A stretch of 64,000 nucleotides of DNA from ENR-C587 sp942493235 (GTDB taxonomy: Bacteria; Bacteroidota; Ignavibacteria; Kapaibacteriales; UBA2268). Both the position numbers and the translations under genes were made by a program. Shown here piece after piece: positions 1 to 8,608 of this stretch; within the stretch, counting starts at the first letter, position 1, and each line of letters starts with the position of its first letter. The notes beneath the pieces are model-generated. The model was not told where the DNA came from. It did no database searches and was given only the letters and a program-made list of their open reading frames with translations. The stretch covers positions 1,798,001 to 1,862,000 of the forward strand of contig OW818676.1 in assembly GCA_942493235.1 (NCBI GenBank), given 5' to 3'.

Positions 1-582
1 AGACGACATTCCGTAATTCAAGTAATTAGGAATTTCATTAATATTCATTTCTTTCGAGACAGAAGGATGCTCCAGAATGGATTTGATTTCGCTACCGAAG
101 ATAAAAAGCCCTTCTTTATAATAGTAATAAAATGGCTTTATACCGATTCTATCTCTGGCTGCGAAAAGCTCTTGCTTAACTTCATCAAATATTGCAAAGC
201 TCCACATACCAAATAGTTTATCGAGAATCTCTCTGCCATACTCCATGTAGCCGTTGAGAATTGTTTCAGTATCGGTCTGAGAATTATACTTATAGCCTTT
301 GTTGAGCAAATCCTGACGAATGTCTTGATGATTATATATTTCTCCATTGAACACTATAGAGAAATCGCCATTAAGCGAGTGCATTGGCTGATTACCCTTA
401 GGACTTAAATCAATAATAGCAAGCCGCCTGAAACTTAATCCGCATCTCTGCGATTTGGAGATATACTGTCCGTCTGCGTCGGGACCACGATGAATAATCA
501 CATCGCTCATTTTTTTTAATATTTTGTGATTTACTTTTGGCTCAATACTTGAAACATCAAAGATTCCGGCTATTCCACACAC
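1..582 (-). CDS. asnB: Asparagine synthase (glutamine-hydrolysing), N-terminal part, runs off the window
   Basis: This is the class II glutamine amidotransferase domain of asparagine synthetase, which releases ammonia from glutamine for making asparagine from aspartate. The reading frame opens with GTG at 582, giving M-C-G-I-A-G-I-F; Cys2 is the nucleophile of the family and must follow the start, so GTG is preferred over the internal ATG at 513. Further family blocks are HRGPDADG, RRLAIIDLSPKGNQPMH, FNGEIYNH, RDRIGIKPFYYY and FGSEIKSIL. About 194 codons are present; the rest of the glutaminase and the synthetase domain lie beyond position 1. Related sugar-amidating or peptide-modifying AsnB homologues share this domain, so the exact substrate is not fixed by this piece. 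Confidence 0.9.
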   Translation of the reverse strand, partial: MCGIAGIFDVSSIEPKVNHKILKKMSDVIIHRGPDADGQYISKSQRCGLSFRRLAIIDLSPKGNQPMHSLNGDFSIVFNGEIYNHQDIRQDLLNKGYKYNSQTDTETILNGYMEYGREILDKLFGMWSFAIFDEVKQELFAARDRIGIKPFYYYYKEGLFIFGSEIKSILEHPSVSKEMNINEIPNYLNYGMSS

Positions 583-1004
583 TTTTTTCTATTCTCACTT
601 TCTCAAATTCAAACAAGAATTGACGATTTACTACTTGAATGTTGTAAATCAACATTTATATTTATTGAAAAATTGGAATATTACAATATTTTACTATTCT
701 GAAAATACTTAGACTGTAGAAAAAAGTATTTAAGTAAGTAGGCATTAATCTTAAACGTGAATAATTATGATTTGTAACTGGTTTGTAATAACAATTCCTA
801 TATGAAATAAGATATTTCAAATTTCACAACTCCCACTACTAAATCCGTGCTTTGTTGCTAAAAGTCTAATTAAAAGAAGATAAAGATAAAATAGTAAGCT
901 ATTGCATAAGTCCATAATATTTATTTACTGTTAATTTTTCAAAGCTTTCAAACTTCTAAGTGCTTATCAAGAGGTTGTCTAAAAAGTAATTATATTGTTA
1001 ATTC

Positions 1005-1083
1005 GTCATTCTGAGTGAAACGAAGAATCCAGAATTATCAACAAGTTAGCTTTATCTGGATTCTTCACTTCGTTCAGAATGAC
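1005..1083. repeat. Long inverted repeat with 29-nt arms
   Basis: Arms at 1005-1033 and 1055-1083 are complementary over 29 positions with about one mismatch/wobble region around GAGTGAAACGAAG versus CTTCACTTCGTTCAG. The GTCATTCTGAGTGAA/GAATCC text is the kind of short interspersed palindrome found in many bacterial genomes. It lies between two minus-strand genes and could form a strong hairpin; its role is unknown. Confidence 0.75.
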
Positions 1084-1185
1084 AAATTTAAGGCAGTATC
1101 TTGAACTAATGGAAATTGAAAATTATATAGTTTTGCAACAGACTTATAGTTTGAAATGTTACAAGTAATGTGGGTAAAAAAACAA

Positions 1186-1209
1186 AAGCCTTGCTGATTA
1201 GCAAGGCTT
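1186..1209 (-). terminator. Rho-independent terminator of the RRM gene
   Basis: A perfect 10-bp stem (AAGCCTTGCT / AGCAAGGCTT) with a 4-nt loop is followed, reading on the minus strand, by a T-rich run at 1174-1185. It lies about 30 nt downstream of the RRM gene stop. Confidence 0.85.
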
Positions 1210-1238
1210 GTTCAAAAAATTTCTCTGAAGATATATTA

Positions 1239-1529
1239 TTAGAATCTTCTTGATTGCGGTCTTCTAGGTCTATCGCCACCGGATCTTTCTGAACGTTCTT
1301 TAGCTTCATTAACTTGAACTTTTCTGCCATTATAGTCAGTGTCATTCAATTCGTTAATTGCTCTCTGACCGTCAGCGTCTTCCATTTCAACGAAACCAAA
1401 ACCTCTAAAGCGACCAGTTTCTCTGTCTTTAATCATGTTAATTGACATAACTTCGCCGAATTGCTCGAATAGATCACGAATTTGATCTTCTGTTGTACCG
1501 TATTGTACATTACCTACATAGATATTCAT
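1239..1529 (-). CDS. Small RRM-domain RNA-binding protein
   Basis: A 96-residue protein consisting of one RNA recognition motif and a short basic tail. RNP2 is IYVGNV near residues 3-8 and RNP1 is RGFGFVEM near residues 42-49, both with the aromatic residues that stack on RNA bases. The last 20 residues are rich in Arg, Gly and Ser. Such single-RRM proteins of cyanobacteria and Bacteroidota are thought to be cold-induced RNA chaperones or translation regulators; that role is inferred from the family. It stands alone with its own terminator. The upstream 185 nt before clpS could hold a structured leader but I could not define one. Confidence 0.9.
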   Translation of the reverse strand: MNIYVGNVQYGTTEDQIRDLFEQFGEVMSINMIKDRETGRFRGFGFVEMEDADGQRAINELNDTDYNGRKVQVNEAKERSERSGGDRPRRPQSRRF

Positions 1530-1714
1530 TTAAAAACCCTTTAAAAAAGAAAAAAGAAATGTAGAAGTGAAACATTCAACTATCACTTACTGCATATATC
1601 GCATTAACGCACATCATTTTATTATATTGTAAATTATTTTTATATTTTGCAAAATATTTTTAAAAATATAAAAAATATTTTCAATATTAGTTTTTAAACC
1701 CGAAAATCAAGAAA

Positions 1715-2047
1715 TTAGTATTCAATTTGAGTGTGCAGAGCAATCTCTTCTAATACGGAGCTAACCTGCAGGCAATCGGGCATTTCGCCTTCGTAAACTA
1801 TTGCTTTGCCTTTGCTGTGTACATCTAAAGTAATGTTTTCGGCTTTTTGGTAAGAGCAATGTATTGCCTTAATCACTTGAGCGATTACTTCGTCAAACGA
1901 ATGCCACTCGTCATTGAATAAAATAACTTTGGCGGGCAGCTCTGTGCCTATATTGTCGTCAACGATAGTCTCTACCAGCTCTTCGGTATCAACAGATTGA
2001 GTAATATCGTTACTATTTTCAATTATATTGATGATAATGCCCGTCAT
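1715..2047 (-). CDS. clpS: ATP-dependent Clp protease adaptor ClpS
   Basis: A 110-residue protein whose C-terminal 75 residues match ClpS, the adaptor that delivers N-degron substrates to ClpAP/ClpCP. Visible family features are the strand-loop VILFNDEWHSFDEV (about residues 41-54) and the later segment GKAIVYEGEMPDC. In canonical ClpS the sequence is NDDYT; here it is NDEWH, so substrate choice may differ. The first 35 residues are an acidic, probably flexible extension needed in the family for engaging the Clp ATPase. No clpA or clpC is in the window. Confidence 0.82.
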   Translation of the reverse strand: MTGIIINIIENSNDITQSVDTEELVETIVDDNIGTELPAKVILFNDEWHSFDEVIAQVIKAIHCSYQKAENITLDVHSKGKAIVYEGEMPDCLQVSSVLEEIALHTQIEY

Positions 2048-2241
2048 TCAAATTTTATTTAAAAAAATATTTTATTATAAAAATCTGCGAATACAAAAAT
2101 ACAATATTTATTCAAATATTTTGTTTATTAAATAATTAAATTCTATGTTTTGGGGGAAAAATAAAATATAGAACTGCGTAAATTAAAAATTTGTTTTGCT
2201 GAAAATATCTCATTATTTTTAAAATAAAAAGCTGATTTATC

Positions 2242-2273
2242 CTTTATATAGTCAGTTGAAACGGTGTATCTTT
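2242..2273 (+). promoter_or_regulatory. Candidate Bacteroidota-type promoter for nuoLMN
   Basis: TATCTTTG at 2266-2273 matches the -7 consensus TAnnTTTG of Bacteroidota sigma-70 promoters. A TTTA at 2242-2245 stands 20 nt upstream, one mismatch from the -33 TTTG box. The box ends 20 nt before the nuoL start. Matched by eye only. Confidence 0.45.
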
Positions 2274-2293
2274 GAATTAATAGGTTAAATTAT

Positions 2294-4270
2294 ATGCACG
2301 AAATGATAAAATTTGTTCCGCTGTTGCCTTTATTAGGTTTTTTAATCATCGGACTTTTTGGGAAATATTTAAAGAAGGAATCACTTATCGGCGGTATAGC
2401 AAGTGCTACCGTAGGCGGTGGATTCATAATTACTTTTATGATATTTCTTGAATTTCTGAAAGCAATTCCTGAGAAACCATATATAGTTAATGTATTTGAT
2501 TGGATTAAAGTGGGCGGATTGAATATTAATCTATCCTACCAAGTTGATCAGTTATCGTTACTGTTTACTATGATAATTACTGGAGTCGGCTTCCTAATTC
2601 ATATTTATTCTATAGGCTATATGCACGGAGATAGGAGCTACTACAGATTCTTCGCATATATGAATCTTTTTATTTTTATGATGTTGAATTTAGTATTAGC
2701 AAGTAATTTCTTGGTTACATTCCTTGGTTGGGAGGGAGTTGGTCTTTGTTCTTACTTATTAATCGGTTTCTGGTATGATCGTAAATTTGAAGGCACTCGC
2801 ATTACTTGGACCGGCGATGCCGCCAACAAAGCTTTTATAGTTAATCGTATTGGCGATTTCGGCTTTCTAATCGGTATGTTCATGCTTTTTATTACTTTTA
2901 ATTCTTTGGATTATGTAACAATTAATACAGCGGCAAGCAATGGTTCAATCTCTTATTACGGAACCGGCATAATAACGGCAATTACTTTAATGCTATTTCT
3001 GGGCTGCACCGGCAAATCGGCTCAAATTCCTCTTGCTGTATGGCTACCTGACGCAATGGCAGGACCTACTCCGGTTTCGGCATTAATTCATGCCGCTACT
3101 ATGGTAACTTCCGGTATATTTTTAGTTGCCCGTAATTCAGTATTATTTGCATTATCTCCTGTTACTATGGACGTTATATTAATAGTCGGCGTAGCTACTG
3201 CCTTTTTTGCTGCAACTGTCGGCTTAGTGCAAAACGATATTAAAAAAGTATTGGCATATTCGACTGTTAGCCAGTTAGGTTTTATGTTTGCCGCTCTCGG
3301 AGCGGGAGCATTTACTGCCGGTGTATTTCATGTAATGACGCATGCATTTTTCAAGGGACTTCTCTTCCTTGCTGCCGGTTCTATTATTCATGGTATGCAC
3401 GAGGAGCAGAATATTCAGAAAATGGGCGGACTCAAGCAGTATATGCCTCGAACATATCTTACATTTTTAGTGGCAACACTGGCAATTTCCGGTATCCCGT
3501 TTTTTAGCGGATTTTTCTCTAAAGATGAAATATTATGGCTTACATATAGTAATGGTGGCTTTTTACCTTGGTTTATATTAGTTTTAGCTGCTATGGGAAC
3601 AGCGTTCTATATGTTTAGATTATTTTATTTGGTATTTATGGGAGAGGGCAGATATGATAAAAAGCATGTTCACCCCCATGAATCGCCTGCTACTATGACT
3701 ATTCCGTTGATTGTATTAGCTTTATTGTCTGCTTTCGGCGGTTTTCTCGGAGTTCCGAATATATTAGGCGGATTTATCAGCGAGCATCCGAATATGCTTC
3801 ATAATTGGTTATTGCCTATTTTTGAAAATGCAGAGAAAGTATTAGTAATGAATACACATACTTCGGCACACAGTTCTCATCTGCTTGAAGCCGGATTTAT
3901 GCTATTTTCGGTATTAGTAGCACTATTTGCAATATTGAAAGCCAAAAAATATTATTCTGACCCGAAATTTACTATTCCTAATAAATTGGCTGTAAAACAT
4001 AAATCTATATATAAATTACTTTTAAATAAATATAAATTGGATGAATTCTACTTTGCTTTAGTTGTAGATTTGGTAATCACTTCATCGCGTGATTTCTTAT
4101 GGAAAGTATTTGATGTGAAATTTATCGACGGTATTGTAAATGGTTCGGCAAATACTACTATGCGATTAAGTGAATTATCACGCAAGATTCAATCAGGCAT
4201 AGCACAAAATTATGCTCTACTTATGGTAGCAGGTATAATTATTATTCTTGGTATCTATATGTTTGTTTAA
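2294..4270 (+). CDS. nuoL: NADH-quinone oxidoreductase subunit L, first copy
   Basis: A 658-residue antiporter-like membrane subunit that pumps protons in the distal arm of complex I. It shows the TM5 glutamate in WEGVGLCSYLLIGF and the block GKSAQIPLAVWLPDAM followed by AGPTPVSALIHAATMV with the essential Lys/His residues. About 16 membrane helices are evident, including the C-terminal lateral helix and final anchor. It starts a three-gene set L-M-N separated by 10 kb from the main nuo operon, which carries its own L, M and N. The sequence differs clearly from the second NuoL (747 residues), so this is an old paralogue or independently acquired set rather than a recent duplication. Confidence 0.93.
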   Translation: MHEMIKFVPLLPLLGFLIIGLFGKYLKKESLIGGIASATVGGGFIITFMIFLEFLKAIPEKPYIVNVFDWIKVGGLNINLSYQVDQLSLLFTMIITGVGFLIHIYSIGYMHGDRSYYRFFAYMNLFIFMMLNLVLASNFLVTFLGWEGVGLCSYLLIGFWYDRKFEGTRITWTGDAANKAFIVNRIGDFGFLIGMFMLFITFNSLDYVTINTAASNGSISYYGTGIITAITLMLFLGCTGKSAQIPLAVWLPDAMAGPTPVSALIHAATMVTSGIFLVARNSVLFALSPVTMDVILIVGVATAFFAATVGLVQNDIKKVLAYSTVSQLGFMFAALGAGAFTAGVFHVMTHAFFKGLLFLAAGSIIHGMHEEQNIQKMGGLKQYMPRTYLTFLVATLAISGIPFFSGFFSKDEILWLTYSNGGFLPWFILVLAAMGTAFYMFRLFYLVFMGEGRYDKKHVHPHESPATMTIPLIVLALLSAFGGFLGVPNILGGFISEHPNMLHNWLLPIFENAEKVLVMNTHTSAHSSHLLEAGFMLFSVLVALFAILKAKKYYSDPKFTIPNKLAVKHKSIYKLLLNKYKLDEFYFALVVDLVITSSRDFLWKVFDVKFIDGIVNGSANTTMRLSELSRKIQSGIAQNYALLMVAGIIIILGIYMFV

Positions 4271-4322
4271 TTTGTATTATATTTTTAATAAAATGGTATT
4301 ATAAAAAATCCGATAGAAAACT

Positions 4323-5876
4323 ATGATAGAAACTTTAATTACAACATTGCTTTTACCGCTGATTGGGGCGTTGATTGTCCTTGTAATGGATAAAAATCAG
4401 AAAGCACTATTGAAATATTTTTCATTGGGGATTTCATTATTGACTTTCGTTTTGACAATATTTATTTATTTCAAATTCGACAGCTCTAATCCAAATTTCC
4501 AATATTATTTTGAATTAGTATGGATACCCGGAATAGATGCGGGGTTCAGGGTCGGTATTGACGGTATGAGTATGCTTTTACTTTTGCTAACCGGCTTTTT
4601 ATCTCCGATTACTATTTTGGCTTCATTTTCAGCAATTGAAAAGCGTGAGAAAGAATATTACTTCTTTATCTTACTTCTCGAATTTGCTATGATAGGTGTA
4701 TTCATCAGCTTAGATTTATTCTTGTTCTATATATTCTGGGAACTGATATTAATTCCTATGTATTTCATTATCGGTATTTGGGGCGGAAAAGACCGCATCT
4801 ATGCTACTGTTAAATTCTTTATTTTTACTGTAGTCGGCTCGCTCTTTATGCTTTTAGCTATTATATGGTTGGGTATGTATGTTGGTGGTAACATTATGCA
4901 TCTTAGCTCCGGCTTTACAACCAATTATATTGAAATTACAAAAGCTCTTGCCCAGAGCCCTGTGCCGCCGGACATTCAGAAATGGTTGTTCCTTGCTTTT
5001 GCATTATCATTCTGTATTAAAGTGCCTCTATTCCCACTGCACACTTGGTTACCGGACGCACATACCGAAGCTCCGACTCCCGGCTCGGTTATATTAGCCG
5101 GTGTATTATTAAAGATGGGTACTTACGGACTGATTCGTTTTAATTTGGAATTATTCCCTCAGGCTTCAGTCGAATATGCCGGAATTATTTCTATACTAGC
5201 GGTAGTAGGTATTATCTATGGAGCCTTGGTTGCTATGGTTCAGACCGATATTAAACGATTGGTTGCTTACAGCTCTGTTAGCCATTTGGGATTTGTAGTG
5301 CTTGGTATTTTCTCTATGACTTACGAAGGTATGCAGGGAGCGATTATCCAAATGGTGAATCATGGTTTATCGACCGGTATGTTATTCCTCTGCGTAGGCA
5401 TGATTTACGAACGCCGCCATACTCGTGCTATAGCTGACTTTGGTGGAATAGCTCGAGTAATGCCCGCATTTACAGTGTTTTTTGGAATTGCAATGTTTGC
5501 CTCTGTTGGGCTACCGGGATTAAACGGATTCGTCGGAGAATTTTTAACTTTGGTAGGTGCTTTTAAGTCGCCTATATTGAATTCATGGGCTTATACTATA
5601 TTTGCTTCTACAGGCGTAATATTTGCCGCAGTTTATTTATTGTGGATGTTCCAGAGAGTTATGTTCGGCGAAAATACTAATCCTGAAAACCATCATCTTA
5701 AAGATTTGAATAAAAAAGAATGGACTATCTTGGTTCCTATAGTTATATTAATTGTTTGGCTGGGAGTCTATCCTAATACTTTCTTAAAAGTATCAGAGGC
5801 TTCTTCCATCAAAACTGTGGATAAAGTATTACAATTAAAGTCCGTTCAAGCGGATTATATCCAAAATATTAAGTAA
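4323..5876 (+). CDS. nuoM: NADH-quinone oxidoreductase subunit M, first copy
   Basis: A 517-residue antiporter-like subunit of complex I. The family glutamate is in FYIFWELILIPMYF and the lysine/histidine block in KVPLFPLHTWLPDAH, followed by TEAPTPGSVILAGVLLKMG. About 14 membrane helices are visible. It lies 52 nt after nuoL and 33 nt before nuoN, consistent with one transcript. The main operon has a second, 558-residue NuoM. Confidence 0.93.
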   Translation: MIETLITTLLLPLIGALIVLVMDKNQKALLKYFSLGISLLTFVLTIFIYFKFDSSNPNFQYYFELVWIPGIDAGFRVGIDGMSMLLLLLTGFLSPITILASFSAIEKREKEYYFFILLLEFAMIGVFISLDLFLFYIFWELILIPMYFIIGIWGGKDRIYATVKFFIFTVVGSLFMLLAIIWLGMYVGGNIMHLSSGFTTNYIEITKALAQSPVPPDIQKWLFLAFALSFCIKVPLFPLHTWLPDAHTEAPTPGSVILAGVLLKMGTYGLIRFNLELFPQASVEYAGIISILAVVGIIYGALVAMVQTDIKRLVAYSSVSHLGFVVLGIFSMTYEGMQGAIIQMVNHGLSTGMLFLCVGMIYERRHTRAIADFGGIARVMPAFTVFFGIAMFASVGLPGLNGFVGEFLTLVGAFKSPILNSWAYTIFASTGVIFAAVYLLWMFQRVMFGENTNPENHHLKDLNKKEWTILVPIVILIVWLGVYPNTFLKVSEASSIKTVDKVLQLKSVQADYIQNIK

Positions 5877-5909
5877 ATAAAAACGGGTAATTAAAAACGG
5901 GTAAAGATT

Positions 5910-7379
5910 ATGATTAATGAATATATTTTAGCAGGACCAATAATTTCAATTTCAGTCGGTATTCTAATAGTGCTGATGGCTGATGCTATGACAAAAAATA
6001 AAAAATTAGTATTCGGGCTTTCTCTTTTAGTGCTATTAATTACCGGAGCTATTTCCGCTTATACAATGAGTTTCTCTGCAGAGCAAATTGCTGGCGTTGA
6101 CAAAACAATTTCTGCGGGCATGGTGCTTTTCGGTGCATTCCCTGCTTTCTTTGATATACTATTCTGCCTTGGCGGAATTATGACTATACTCAGTGCCAGA
6201 GAATTTATTCAAAAAGGATACAAAGAGTACAATGAGTTCTATACACTAATTCTCTTTTCTATAATAGGAATGATTACCATAGCACACTCGAATAATTTGC
6301 TTATGTTATTCCTCGGAGTGGAGACTATGTCTATTACATTCTATGTATTAGCCGGATTTTTCAGAACTAAGATTTCTTCAATTGAAGCTGCACTTAAATA
6401 TTTCCTATTAGGTTCTTTTGCGTCGGGATTTTTATTATACGGAATCGCAATGCTTTACGGAGCAACCGGCACAATGAATATAACTCTGATAGCAGAGAAT
6501 ATACTATCCGGTACTTATAATCCTACATACTTATCTATTGGTTTCGGACTGATGCTCGTAGGGCTGGGCTTTAAAATTGCAGCATTTCCTTTTCATCAAT
6601 GGGCACCGGACGTTTATACCGGTTCGCCTACTGTTGTTACCGGATTTATGAGTACCGCCGGTAAAGCAGCTGCATTTGCCGCTTTTATATTAATTGCTAA
6701 AGCCATTTTGTTCAACGGGGCAACTTCTCATAATAATATGGGATTTAATACCGAAACTTCAAAAATGATATTAGCTGTACTTTCTGCCGCAACTATGCTG
6801 ATTGGTAATCTAACGGCATTGTCGCAAAAAAGTGTTAAGAGAATGCTCGCATATTCTTCTGTTGCACATGCGGGATATATGCTGATGGGTATTGTCTCTA
6901 ATACTATTGACGGATATCAAGGGCTGATGTTCTATACGGCCTCGTATTTGCTAATGCAAATCGGAGCTTTTGCAGTTGTAGCCGCTATTGAAAACGGGGA
7001 AGAGGGGAATTTGCAGATTTCCGATTATAAAGGTCTAAGAGCTAAACATCCCGTATTATCATTGATTATGGCTTGCTTTATGCTGTCGCTTGCGGGAATT
7101 CCTCCGTTTGCAGGATTTATCGGTAAATATTTATTATTCATAGCCACAGTAAAAGCCGGATATGTATGGTTGACTGTAGTTGCAGTGATTGCTTCTATAA
7201 TATCTATGTATTTCTATATTGGTTTAATACTAAATATGTATTTCAAAGATACCGAGATAGATATTCAAACTCAGAAATTAAGTTTAACGAAAGTTACTCT
7301 AACTATTTCAATTGCAGGTATCATAGTGTTGGGTATATTCCCTTCATTATTACTGGATATGATAGAATTAGTATTTTAA
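5910..7379 (+). CDS. nuoN: NADH-quinone oxidoreductase subunit N, first copy
   Basis: A 489-residue antiporter-like subunit. Family signatures include the membrane glutamate in LGVETMSITFYVLAGF, the segment KIAAFPFHQWAPDVYTG with SPTVVTGFMSTAGKAAAF, and LAYSSVAHAGYMLMG. It is the last gene of the first L-M-N set. Downstream there is no classical terminator; the C/G-rich repeat array begins 58 nt after the stop and its hairpins might act as one. Confidence 0.92.
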   Translation: MINEYILAGPIISISVGILIVLMADAMTKNKKLVFGLSLLVLLITGAISAYTMSFSAEQIAGVDKTISAGMVLFGAFPAFFDILFCLGGIMTILSAREFIQKGYKEYNEFYTLILFSIIGMITIAHSNNLLMLFLGVETMSITFYVLAGFFRTKISSIEAALKYFLLGSFASGFLLYGIAMLYGATGTMNITLIAENILSGTYNPTYLSIGFGLMLVGLGFKIAAFPFHQWAPDVYTGSPTVVTGFMSTAGKAAAFAAFILIAKAILFNGATSHNNMGFNTETSKMILAVLSAATMLIGNLTALSQKSVKRMLAYSSVAHAGYMLMGIVSNTIDGYQGLMFYTASYLLMQIGAFAVVAAIENGEEGNLQISDYKGLRAKHPVLSLIMACFMLSLAGIPPFAGFIGKYLLFIATVKAGYVWLTVVAVIASIISMYFYIGLILNMYFKDTEIDIQTQKLSLTKVTLTISIAGIIVLGIFPSLLLDMIELVF

Positions 7380-7436
7380 GTAAAATACTATCTGAAAGAA
7401 ATACACCCATTTACCCTCAACATGATAGTAAAAGAA

Positions 7437-7773
7437 ACACACCCCCTAACCCCCTCTTAATAGAGGGGGATGAGGAAATATAATTTTAATTTCCTTGAAT
7501 GTAAATTGATATTGATGGAAGAAGAAAAATAATCCCAATTTAAAAAGAGGGAGTAGAGGAAATATAACCCCTCTTAATAGATGAGGCTGAGGAAATAAAA
7601 CCACTCATAATAGATAAGTCAGAGTAAAAATAATCCCCCTCTAAAAAGAAGCTGCAGAGGAAATATAATCCAAATTTAAAAAGAGGGTGCAGAAGAAAAA
7701 AGAATCCCACTCTAAAAAGATGCGGCAGAAGAAACATAATCCCCCTCTAAAAAGAGGGGGTTTGGGGGTGTGT
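7437..7773. repeat. C/G-rich bounded repeat array, left copy
   Basis: The array opens with a 22-nt sequence at 7437-7458 (ACACACCCCCTAACC...) and closes with its near reverse complement at 7752-7773. Between them are degenerate units of the form (A)ATCCC..TCTAAAAAGAGG..GGAGGAAATA that can each fold as short hairpins. A second array with the same outer sequences lies on the far side of the DUF559 gene at 8282-8578, and both are preceded by the same direct repeat (CCCTCAACAYGATAGTAAAA). Reading frames inside the array are low-complexity and not genes. Confidence 0.85.
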
Positions 7774-7880
7774 ATTTTAAAACAAACTAAATATAAAAAA
7801 AGATAAAAATATATATAATAAAATTTCAAATATCTCGTCGAAAATTCGTATATCATCAATAATAATCGTTTAGTGTAAAT

Positions 7881-8258
7881 ATGAAAGTATATTATAATGC
7901 AGCACTGAAAGAATATGCCCGCATATTAAGAAATAATATGACTAACGCAGAAAAAGCAACATGGCGAATGCTTAAAGGAAAGCAATTTAAAGGATATGAC
8001 TTTCATAGGCAGAAACCCATAGGTAATTATATCGCGGATTTCTATTGTTATGGCTTAAGACTGGTAATAGAAATTGATGGCATAACTCATTTAGACAAAG
8101 AAGTTCAGAAGCGAGATAAATTAAAAGAAAATTATATTAATTCGATAGGATTAAATATATTACGTTTTACAGATGATATAGTATTGGGAAATTGGAATAT
8201 AGTTGAACGTCAGATATTTGATTATATAGAAAATTATAAGAAAGAACATATTACTTGA
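7881..8258 (+). CDS. DUF559 (Vsr-like) endonuclease-domain protein
   Basis: A 125-residue protein of the DUF559 family, a compact PD-(D/E)XK nuclease fold related to very-short-patch repair endonuclease Vsr. Seen: N-terminal R-N-N-M-T-x-A-E, FHRQKPIGNYIADFYC (D53), then LVIEIDGITH with E64, D66 and H70, and a final LRFTDD. The family is common in many genomes but its biological role is not settled. The gene sits exactly between two bounded repeat arrays; the second begins 23 nt after its stop. This layout suggests that gene and repeats move or spread together. Confidence 0.85.
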   Translation: MKVYYNAALKEYARILRNNMTNAEKATWRMLKGKQFKGYDFHRQKPIGNYIADFYCYGLRLVIEIDGITHLDKEVQKRDKLKENYINSIGLNILRFTDDIVLGNWNIVERQIFDYIENYKKEHIT

Positions 8259-8281
8259 CCCTCAACACGATAGTAAAAGAA

Positions 8282-8578
8282 ACACACCCCCTAACCCCCT
8301 CTTAATAGAGGGGGAAGAGGAAAAGAAACTAATAACAATCCTAATTCACATAGAGTGGGAAGAGGAAAAGAAACTAACAATAATCCTAATTCACATAGAG
8401 GGGGAAGAAGAAAAGAAACTAATAACAATCCTAATTCACATAGAGTGGGAAGAGGAAAAGAAACTAACAATAATCCTAATTCATATAGAGTGGGAAGAGG
8501 AAAAGAAGAATCCTGAACTAAAAAGAGGTTCAGAGGAAGTATAATCCCCCTCTAAAAAGAGGGGGTTAGGGGGTGTGT
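8282..8578. repeat. C/G-rich bounded repeat array, right copy
   Basis: Outer 22-nt boundaries at 8282-8303 and 8557-8578 are inverted copies of each other and nearly identical to those of the left array. The interior differs: it is mostly a 45-bp tandem repeat. The array ends 30 nt from the stop of the convergent xerC gene. Confidence 0.85.
8312..8506. repeat. 45-bp tandem repeat, about 4.3 copies
   Basis: Units start near 8312, 8357, 8402, 8447 and 8492 with the core GGGAAGAGGAAAAGAAACTA followed by ATCCTAATTCACATAGAG. Copies alternate between AATAACA and ACAATA in the middle, which suggests duplication of a two-unit block. There are no spacers, so it is not a CRISPR array. Confidence 0.85.
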
Positions 8579-8608
8579 ATAATAAAACAAAATATATAGT
8601 CGAAAATA

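Larger units (their letters stand above)
583..1238. other. Non-coding stretch with a dispersed inverted repeat and a terminator
   Basis: No supported gene. It contains the long inverted repeat at 1005-1083 and the terminator at 1186-1209, annotated separately. The rest is AT-rich with no recognisable structure. Confidence 0.6.

Noticed and set aside
1005..1083. Inverted repeat as a terminator of the asparagine synthase region
   Set aside because: The arms are too long and there is no T-tract; neighbouring genes run the wrong way for it to end either transcript.
7540..7859. Two minus-strand frames of 65 and 72 codons
   Set aside because: They run through the C/G-rich array, are Phe/Leu/Ser low-complexity and reflect the repeats, not genes.
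8312..8506. CRISPR-like look of the regular 45-bp repeats
   Set aside because: The units are contiguous tandem repeats without unique spacers, and no cas genes are in the window.
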